A stretch of DNA of 20,657 bases from Apostichopus parvimensis (Eukaryota > Echinodermata > Holothuroidea > Aspidochirotida > Stichopodidae), in assembly GCA_000934455.1 (NCBI GenBank), contig KN892496.1, forward strand, positions 12,962 to 33,618. Reading direction: 5' to 3'. How positions within the stretch are numbered: position 1 is the first letter of the stretch; every line of letters begins with the position of its first letter. Shown piece by piece: positions 1 to 9,200 of this stretch. The translations under genes were made by a program, and so were the position numbers. The notes under the pieces were generated by a model. The model ran no database searches. It saw only the letters and a list, made by a program, of their open reading frames with translations, and was not told the DNA's origin.

Positions 1-131
1 TTTACATGTGATATCAATACCAAGCTTTATTGACTGTTCCTATAAACTTTTAATATGGTATCTATTTAATAGTCTAGCAGATTTTACTGATGATCTATTG
101 ACTTTTTTTTTATTGCTTCTTCTTGTTACAG

Positions 132-284
132 ATATTAATGAGTGTCTGACACCACAAAGTACTGAATGTGATCTTACCAAGTCAGATTGTTCCAACCATA
201 ACGGTAGTTATGTTTGTATGTGCAAGTCTGATTTTATAGGAATGCAACGGTATCCATCTCCTGTACCACAGTCACCCTGCCAAG
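132..284 (+). CDS. Exon: calcium-binding EGF-like domain
   Basis: This is a 153-nt exon after a pyrimidine-rich acceptor (cttcttgttacag) and before the donor gtcagt, with phase 1 at both ends. It encodes about 51 residues starting DINEC, the classic calcium-binding EGF N-terminus. Six cysteines are arranged as expected for three disulfides, with the C-x-C pair in YVCMC. The sequence CSNHNGSYVC matches the hydroxylation and aromatic region of cbEGF domains and includes an N-glycosylation sequon (NGS). The loop between Cys5 and Cys6 is long (15 residues, containing YPSPVPQ). The domain acts outside the cell and usually gives calcium-dependent rigidity to modular proteins. The phase-1 start shows that at least one more exon lies upstream of the window. 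Confidence 0.9.
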
Positions 285-3200
285 GTCAGTAGTTCATTGT
301 TCTGGTACATTAGAACAACTCATATATAGCTGATTGCCATTGTTAGCACTATGTGATTAATAATAGATTATCAAGTGGTCCCAAACCTTTAATAAAACAG
401 CAACAAATAAGTTGCACATATGAGTTTGAGCCTTGTTAAAATTATAACAAATGTGCATTTGTGATAGCATATCAATTGCACAAGATTATCCCAAACACTT
501 TTATCCTTTTCTATTTTGTGTTGACAACTACCATTTTTTAGCTTTGAAATTCCTTCATATGTAAATTTTGTAAGGACCTTCCTCCCATCTCCCAAAATGG
601 TCATTATTCAGCCCACACAAAAATATTATACTAACTTTGAACAATGAAGTTCCATTTTAGTTTCTCTACAAATAAGCTGTGTATATTCTCTACTTGATAC
701 AAAGCATTACACAGTACATAATGTATTCAAACTCCCCAACTGTAGCATATGCTTAAAAAAGCACTAACTTCAGCATCATGCAAATGGAGAGTGAACATTT
801 TTACGATATGAAAGGCAGAAGGGATTGTAATTTTCCCAAAGAAAATAAGCCATTAAAGTGATTAATGACTGAGAACATTCACAGAAATGTGATCAATTAG
901 TGTATGTATGTAATTAGTCGACTCTACCCCAACCTCTCCAAAAAATAAATAAATAAGTGATAAATCACAAGTGATTATATGTCTGTAAGGGACCATGTCA
1001 AACCATGCCGCTGGATTCAGCTGGTTAGAAATTTGCACGCTTGACTGAACAATTATGTAACAGACTGACAGAGTGCTTACCTGGCAGTAAAGCCTTGATA
1101 TCACAATGGAGCTCCAATGGTCTAGACAGCACTATGTTCTTCCAAAAAGCGTACACATAGAAGCTGATTGTTTTATTCTTTTTTATACATTTAAAAAGCT
1201 CTGTGATGTTTGAGGTCTTGAAAATAAACCAAGTGCATGTGCCTATTAACAGGACTCTAAGCTGCCAAACACAAACATGAATCAATTTATATCATGCTTC
1301 TAAGTCGGTCCCTTGTCCGTTTCACTGTGGTTATGGACGTACAGATGTATGGTTATAGACGTATTCATCTGAAAGTTATGGACGTAAGGAATTAAACATA
1401 CAAAAGTTTAAACCACATGTCAAGTTTATAAACATCAAACATGGTATCAAAAACTTACATAAACATTATTAGAGAAGGAAAAAATATCACTTACCAGTGT
1501 TTTTGCGACAGGGAATCAAATAATACCCCAAATTACTGTCCCCCCAATTTCCATCAGATTTTTTTTGGGGGGTGGGGTGTAATTCACCAAATTTGCATCT
1601 CCGGTTGCTTCTTTATACTTGTCATTACCCAACCCCCTCACATATGCTGCTCTATCCCACTTTTTTTTACCTCCAATTTTGTTGATGCCACAGATCCATT
1701 CCTCCTGAAGTTGGCACTTCAGTACAAAAAGTAATGATTAAATACTGCAGTAAAAGTTTATAACACTCAACAACAAATGTTCTTAGCAGTGAACACTCCA
1801 ATAATACAGTCATGATGAATAACGACTGCACATGTCCATACACATTTTAACCAAATAACAGGGCATTTAACAAGATACACATTTTAAGTTGCTCAAACTT
1901 TTGTTCAACATGTTTTAGGTTTTTTTATTTTTACAGATTCAAAATAACAAGAAAAACTTACCTCATATTCTATTGATTTTATTCCAATAATTGACAGCAA
2001 GAGGGTTCCAATAAATGACAGCAAGTGGGTATATGAATTAAAAATATCTTCTGATTAATATGTAAAGGAACCTGTAAATAACATGTGCCTGTAGTGTTGC
2101 TCGGTTAAGCTTTCAATTTGTTTATTTTCATGCAATTTGGCCTTTTTATTATTGTTTGTATATTTTTATATAAATAACAATACAACTTTATCATTGATCA
2201 GCTTACATGTCAAATGAAATGAAAGAAATGAAAGAGTAGGTTACTCAATTAACATTGAAGAGAACAATCTAAAATTGGACATTCTTTTCAATGAGATCCT
2301 TTCCAAAGTAAAAATGACCAATGTAGTCTAAATAAGGTGGGCAGATAGAAATGAATAAGCTTGTCAGTAGTGTTGAATGGTATGAAAAGCATCTGGCATA
2401 AAATATTGATAATATTGCAATTAGGGGATTTTGTACTCTTCACTTGTCTGAACAATGCTTCAATTGTATGATGATTTAGTGCATATTATTTTAATTTCCG
2501 AGTATTAAAATCTTTGTCTGACAATTATTTTGTATGTGTTCCTGAATATTTTTAAATGTTTACAGTACAATATCAATGACAACATAGCAGAAGTACATAA
2601 AACTTCTCTGGTGTGGATACATGTTGATGGTGTGAAAATATCACCCCACAAGGAAAGACTAGCACCTTTTTCAGAGTGAGACAGATTAGTTGTGTTAAGT
2701 CTTATCTTCTACACAGGATGAACTTCATCTTCTTTTGATAATATGCTTATAACAGTCAAATGAAAACCAAAAGTTATACTGATAAGAATTTCTTTCCTCA
2801 CAGGCTTTAAATTTCCAAACTGGTATGATAGCTAGTGCAATGTATGTAATCGGGTTCAATCATGTGGTTGGGATTGGGGGGGGGGCAGGGAGCCACATCC
2901 CTTCACTTTCTGAAGGGTGGGGGACACAATACCAATGTTTAGTGACTGACTCATGTAGGGGCTTGGCATATCAGGCTCATTACGACTTGTGTATCTCATA
3001 AAGGGGGCACAAATATTGTGCTACATTATTAGTAGATATTATTGTTTTACCCCCTATAAAAAAAAAATTCAACTACAGGTAGATTGAAATAAGAAATACG
3101 GTTTATGTAAAGCATACAAATTAAATAAGGAACCACATCGATACACTGCTAAGGCTATTTGCTAAGCCACAAGATAATGAAAGCTTGCAGCTACTTAAGC

Positions 3201-6200
3201 TGCTTTCAAGTATATCAATTTTATAGTATGTTGTATTTCACGTAAAAGCAATATGTAAATCATATTGTGCATTCAGTTTTTTTTAGCAATGCCAGTGTTT
3301 TGGAGATAACTACATATTTTTGAGACAGATACATGGTGCTAAGCCTGGGTGTTAAGCTGCCAGTCATGTTGTTGTTATAACAATGTTAATCATTATACCT
3401 CAAGTTCAGGTTGAGTAATGTACATATGTTTACAACATATTTTATTTGTGATTAAGTTAACTAATGTGAAGTACAGAGACATAGACTAGGGGGGCAGGGG
3501 CAGCTGCTGCCCTGAGATTCCCACTTCCTAAATGAAAGTAGGCCTAGGATAATGTGATAGCCTGGATAGTATGAGCTATTTCAGTTAGTTTTAGCGAATT
3601 GTTCATAACATAACCTTCTGATTTCATTACTCAGTAGTGTGCAACCTCAAGATTCTAGACATGTGTTGTAGGAGTAGCATTAAAAAATAACACAATGTTT
3701 ATTTTGATCGCTCATCGCAAGTACGATCACGGATGTGATGACCTTGCATTTTGTTAAAATAACAATAAACATACTGTAGAGAGCTTCTACGATTTAACCT
3801 GCATGAACAGTGTAGCAGTCAAATGTGAAACTACGGTTTAAAAATATATTTATTACATCTATATGTTTTATGAAGGTCCTATAAGTTTCATTGTTAGCTC
3901 CTATGTCAGTGCCCCAGTGTTTTATTACTAAGAATGTTGAGGCACAATCTCCTACACAGCCCACCCACCCACAAATAATGATAACTCAAACCTAACAATT
4001 AATTTATACCTAAATTACCCATATGACTTCCCCTCAACATATAGAGGCTACTGCTACCATCAGAAATGCCGTAGCGTGCTTTTTATGTACCTGTATAAAA
4101 CAATGAGTACAGAGCTTTATAAAGTAACACAAAGTCCCATCTTTCATCTACAGAGTGATTTTACCAAATACAATTTTCTAATTTTGAAGTGTAATTTCTA
4201 AAACATGAGATCTCAAAGTAAAGAATGTTTTGATGCAACTTACAATGCCTGGGAAGTGCCAATTCTGGCACTCTGGGAGGCATTTTTAGCAAAATATTTC
4301 TTGCTACAATATGACCCAACCGATAGTGGCGCTCCGCTTAGATAGTGTCATAATGGTCCCTTTTAGGAAACGGCTCGCTTACTACAATTTTGTTAAAGAA
4401 GGCCTTAGTATAGACGCACATCAAAGCACCACTATGTAACATTTAGATGATACATAATGTTTTCGATGTTCCTCAACTGCCCCCATGGGATTATACCCAG
4501 CCTACTACTCTGAAGTATATTTATTTTACAGGTTTGCGATAAAGTGAATGTACCCATGTGCTGTACCCAATGTGCCCAGAGAATGTACCATACAGTGCTT
4601 TTAAATGTACTTATGATACCATATGTGTGCATGTTGTAGACACCTGTATATCAAGATTATTTTATTCTTGTGTGCAAAGTTCAGCATGTTTCCACTTTGT
4701 TTCAACTTTCTTAATCATGATAAAAGCCCTACATTACACTCAGATGTTAATAGATAAGTCTTTCTTAAGTTTAGTCAAATCACTTGTCAGTTGTGACTTT
4801 TGCTAAAATACATGTATGACTAACATCAATTTAGGGACCAACCAGAAGCAAACTTCAAGAATTCTAGATGTGAGTCCTGGACCCCCACAGGGGCTTCACC
4901 ACTTGATGAAAGATTTGCACCAACGCCCTTGGATGGAGTGCGCTATGCAAACACATTCAGTTTTATCCATGTTCAGTCATTTATGCCCACCCTCCACTTT
5001 TCAGTTGGAATTGACACCCTGTACAGAAAGCAGGAGGTGGGTACCTATCACATATAAAGGTGTTATCTGACCTTAATCAAACAAGAACAGTGATCCTGTA
5101 CAATAGTAAATTGCCAGGTTTGTAATTATCTGTCAATATTAACTCTTCATCACCTGCTGCATGGATTTAAATTTACCATTATGAGTGACTGAAGTAAACT
5201 TATCTGGACCATCTGAAAGTGACTTTACACACAAGAAGGGATCGGAAAGTGAGCCAATCCAGTTTACATGAAGCTGTTGCTTGACTGTCTTGTGCCGTCT
5301 TGGATGCGTATGATTTCTGATTGCTATAGTTTCTAAATATTTAGCAGATATTAGTGTCTTGTTCTCGGTAATGCCTACATTGAAAAGTTAATTTATTCCC
5401 CTTTTTTCTCCTTTCAAAGCTGATGTCGCACCACCTGTCATCTCTGGTTGTCCAAGTGATATATTTCTTACTGTTCAGATTGGTACTCTAGGTACTTCTA
5501 TTTTCTGGATAGAACCCACTGCTACAGATAATTCTGGTACTGCTACACTTGACTTCCAGTCACCTTTACCTGGATTCTTCCTTATTGGTAGGACTACAGT
5601 GACTTATAGATATGCAGACCCAGCAGGAAATGAAGCAGTCTGTACCTTTGATGTAATTGTACAAGAAGGTAATCAATAAAATGCAGTAATACATGACAGT
5701 ATAAATGTTTAATAGTATATGAATAGCTTACTACATCCACATTAAATAGTATATAAATAGCTTCCTATACACATTAAAGCAGTTTTTCTGCTAGTATAAT
5801 AACTGATATGCAGACCCAGCAGGAAATGAAGCAGTCTGTACCTTTGATGTAATTGTACAAGAAGGTAATCAATAAAATGCAGTAATACATGACAGTATAA
5901 ATGTTTAATAGTATATGAATAGCTTACTACATCCACATTAAATAGTATATAAATAGCTTCCTATACACATTAAAGCAGTTTTTCTGCTAGTATAATAACT
6001 GATATGCAGACCCAGCAGGAAATGAAGCAGTCTGTACCTTTGATGTAATTGTACAAGAAGGTAATCAATAAAATGCAGTAATACATGACAGTATAAATGT
6101 TTAATAGTATATGAATAGCTTACTACATCCACATTAAATAGTATATAAATAGCTTCCTATACACATTAAAGCAGTTTTTCTGCTAGTATAATAACTGATA

Positions 6201-9200
6201 TGCAGACCCAGCAGGAAATGAAGCAGTCTGTACCTTTGATGTAATTGTACAAGAAGGTAATCAATAAAATGCAGTAATACATGACAGTATAAATGTTTAA
6301 TAGTATATGAATAGCTTACTACATCCACATTAAATAGTATATAAATAGCTTCCTATACACATTAAAGCAGTTTTTCTGCTAGTATAATAACTGATATGCA
6401 GACCCAGCAGGAAATGAAGCAGTCTGTACCTTTGATGTAATTGTACAAGAAGGTAATCAATAAAATGCAGTAATACATGACAGTATAAATGTTTAATAGT
6501 ATATGAATAGCTTACTACATCCACATTAAATAGTATATAAATAGCTTCCTATACACATTAAAGCAGTTTTTCTGCTAGTATAATAACTGATATGCAGACC
6601 CAGCAGGAAATGAAGCAGTCTGTACCTTTGATGTAATTGTACAAGAAGGTAATCAATAAAATGCAGTAATACATGACAGTATAAATGTTTAATAGTATAT
6701 GAATAGCTTACTACATCCACATTAAATAGTATATAAATAGCTTCCTATACACATTAAAGCAGTTTTTCTGCTAGTATAATAACTGATATGCAGACCCAGC
6801 AGGAAATGAAGCAGTCTGTACCTTTGATGTAATTGTACAAGAAGGTAATCAATAAAATGCAGTAATACATGACAGTATAAATGTTTAATAGTATATGAAT
6901 AGCTTACTACATCCACATTAAATAGTATATAAATAGCTTCCTATACACATTAAAGCAGTTTTTCTGCTAGTATAATAACTGATATGCAGACCCAGCAGGA
7001 AATGAAGCAGTCTGTACCTTTGATGTAATTGTACAAGAAGGTAATCAATAAAATGCAGTAATACATGACAGTATAAATGTTTAATAGTATATGAATAGCT
7101 TACTACATCCACATTAAATAGTATATAAATAGCTTCCTATACACATTAAAGCAGTTTTTCTGCTAGTATAATAACTGATATGCAGACCCAGCAGGAAATG
7201 AAGCAGTCTGTACCTTTGATGTAATTGTACAAGAAGGTAATCAATAAAATGCAGTAATACATGACAGTATAAATGTTTAATAGTATATGAATAGCTTACT
7301 ACATCCACATTAAATAGTATATAAATAGCTTCCTATACACATTAAAGCAGTTTTTCTGCTAGTATAATAACTGATATGCAGACCCAGCAGGAAATGAAGC
7401 AGTCTGTACCTTTGATGTAATTGTACAAGAAGGTAATCAATAAAATGCAGTAATACATGACAGTATAAATGTTTAATAGTATATGAATAGCTTACTACAT
7501 CCACATTAAATAGTATATAAATAGCTTCCTATACACATTAAAGCAGTTTTTCTGCTAGTATAATAACTGATATGCAGACCCAGCAGGAAATGAAGCAGTC
7601 TGTACCTTTGATGTAATTGTACAAGAAGGTAATCAATAAAATGCAGTAATACATGACAGTATAAATGTTTAATAGTATATGAATAGCTTACTACATCCAC
7701 ATTAAATAGTATATAAATAGCTTCCTATACACATTAAAGCAGTTTTTCTGCTAGTATAATAACTGATATGCAGACCCAGCAGGAAATGAAGCAGTCTGTA
7801 CCTTTGATGTAATTGTACAAGAAGGTAATCAATAAAATGCAGTAATACATGACAGTATAAATGTTTAATAGTATATGAATAGCTTACTACATCCACATTA
7901 AATAGTATATAAATAGCTTCCTATACACATTAAAGCAGTTTTTCTGCTAGTATAATAACTGATATGCAGACCCAGCAGGAAATGAAGCAGTCTGTACCTT
8001 TGATGTAATTGTACAAGAAGGTAATCAATAAAATGCAGTAATACATGACAGTATAAATGTTTAATAGTATATGAATAGCTTACTACATCCACATTAAATA
8101 GTATATAAATAGCTTCCTATACACATTAAAGCAGTTTTTCTGCTAGTATAATAACTGATATGCAGACCCAGCAGGAAATGAAGCAGTCTGTACCTTTGAT
8201 GTAATTGTACAAGAAGGTAATCAATAAAATGCAGTAATACATGACAGTATAAATGTTTAATAGTATATGAATAGCTTACTACATCCACATTAAATAGTAT
8301 ATAAATAGCTTCCTATACACATTAAAGCAGTTTTTCTGCTAGTATAATAACTGATATGCAGACCCAGCAGGAAATGAAGCAGTCTGTACCTTTGATGTAA
8401 TTGTACAAGAAGGTAATCAATAAAATGCAGTAATACATGACAGTATAAATGTTTAATAGTATATGAATAGCTTACTACATCCACATTAAATAGTATATAA
8501 ATAGCTTCCTATACACATTAAAGCAGTTTTTCTGCTAGTATAATAACTGATATGCAGACCCAGCAGGAAACACAACAGTCAGTAGCTTTGATATGAATCA
8601 AAAGATTACCAGAGCCTCAAATAATACGTTAATCTGTAATAACAAAATGCCCACTTTGTTATTGGGTGAGAGTATTTACAATAATTATTTATTTCAGTAT
8701 TCAAGTTTTAAGTTAATAAACATATAGAATGACAAGCAAAATCTTTCTCATTAAGTTTCAAGCATCTTGATATTGTAAGATTACAGTGCTCCAAATTAAG
8801 CTGTTAAACTAGTTTTCCTCCATTGCAGTGTAGTAGGATTGTTCCAAAGACTACATGCATTAAAGATGCATTGGTGAAGGTCAGAGGAGCCTAAACATTT
8901 TGTTGCAGAAGCATCTATTGCTCCATACTTTAATTAGGAAAATAATACAGAAACCAAGGTTTGCACATATAACTTTCTTAGTTTACATGATTTGACATTT
9001 GGCATGTTGGCCTGCAGCAAATCAAACTATTGAACAGAATAAAGACATCGTAAGCAGATAAAAAGGCACCATCGATGAAGTTGACAAAACAATCCATGAA
9101 ATTTGAATTATTCGGAATAAATAGACAAAATGGGGGCAAATAGCATGTTTACGAGGTATACAGTTGCTTTGTACATTAATTGAAAAGGATTAATGTTTCG

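Larger units (their letters stand above)
285..5419 (+). other. Intron between EGF and HYR exons (5.1 kb)
   Basis: This long AT-rich intron runs from donor gtcagt at 285 to acceptor ttcaaag ending at 5419. I found no further exon with a good acceptor, phase-compatible open frame and donor. It holds small repeats listed separately: 22-bp and 24-bp tandem repeats, a G-run, two short hairpins and a possible dispersed-repeat relic near 4816-5070. Open frames on either strand in this stretch are short, lack domain signatures and are judged non-coding. Confidence 0.7.
5609..8570 (+). repeat. 196-bp tandem array, 15 full copies plus 22-bp partial, crossing an exon-intron border
   Basis: Units start at 5609, 5805, 6001 and so on every 196 bases to 8353. 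A partial sixteenth copy (8549-8570) is followed by diverged sequence. By eye, all full units are identical. Each contains the last 60 bases of the HYR exon, the splice donor gtaatc and 136 bases of intron. Within each unit lies a nested imperfect duplication (5711-5745 and 5745-5777 in the first copy) and a perfect 5-bp hairpin AGCAG-TTTTT-CTGCT (5778-5792). The unit length is not a multiple of three. No transposon ends or target-site duplications are evident, so unequal exchange or replication slippage is the likely origin. Perfect identity implies very recent expansion, active homogenisation or an assembly effect. Confidence 0.97.

Noticed and set aside
2804..2836. Acceptor-like tttctttcctcacag
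   Set aside because: Phase-1 reading meets TAG after ten codons; the nearest GT would give a 19-nt exon with no support.
4244..4284. microRNA precursor
   Set aside because: The hairpin is about 41 bases with a large asymmetric loop, shorter than animal pre-miRNA stems.
4558..5070. Two adjacent plus-strand open frames of 82 and 84 codons
   Set aside because: They lack signal, domain or splice support, and composition differs from the true exons; treated as chance frames and repeat debris.
5742..8484. Fourteen identical 64-codon open frames on the minus strand, one per repeat unit
   Set aside because: They begin with GTG, not ATG, recur only because the DNA unit recurs, lie opposite an exon-intron border and show no domain or signal features.
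5609..8570. CRISPR-like regular repeat array
   Set aside because: The 196-bp units are head to tail with no unique spacers, and the setting is an intron of an animal gene.
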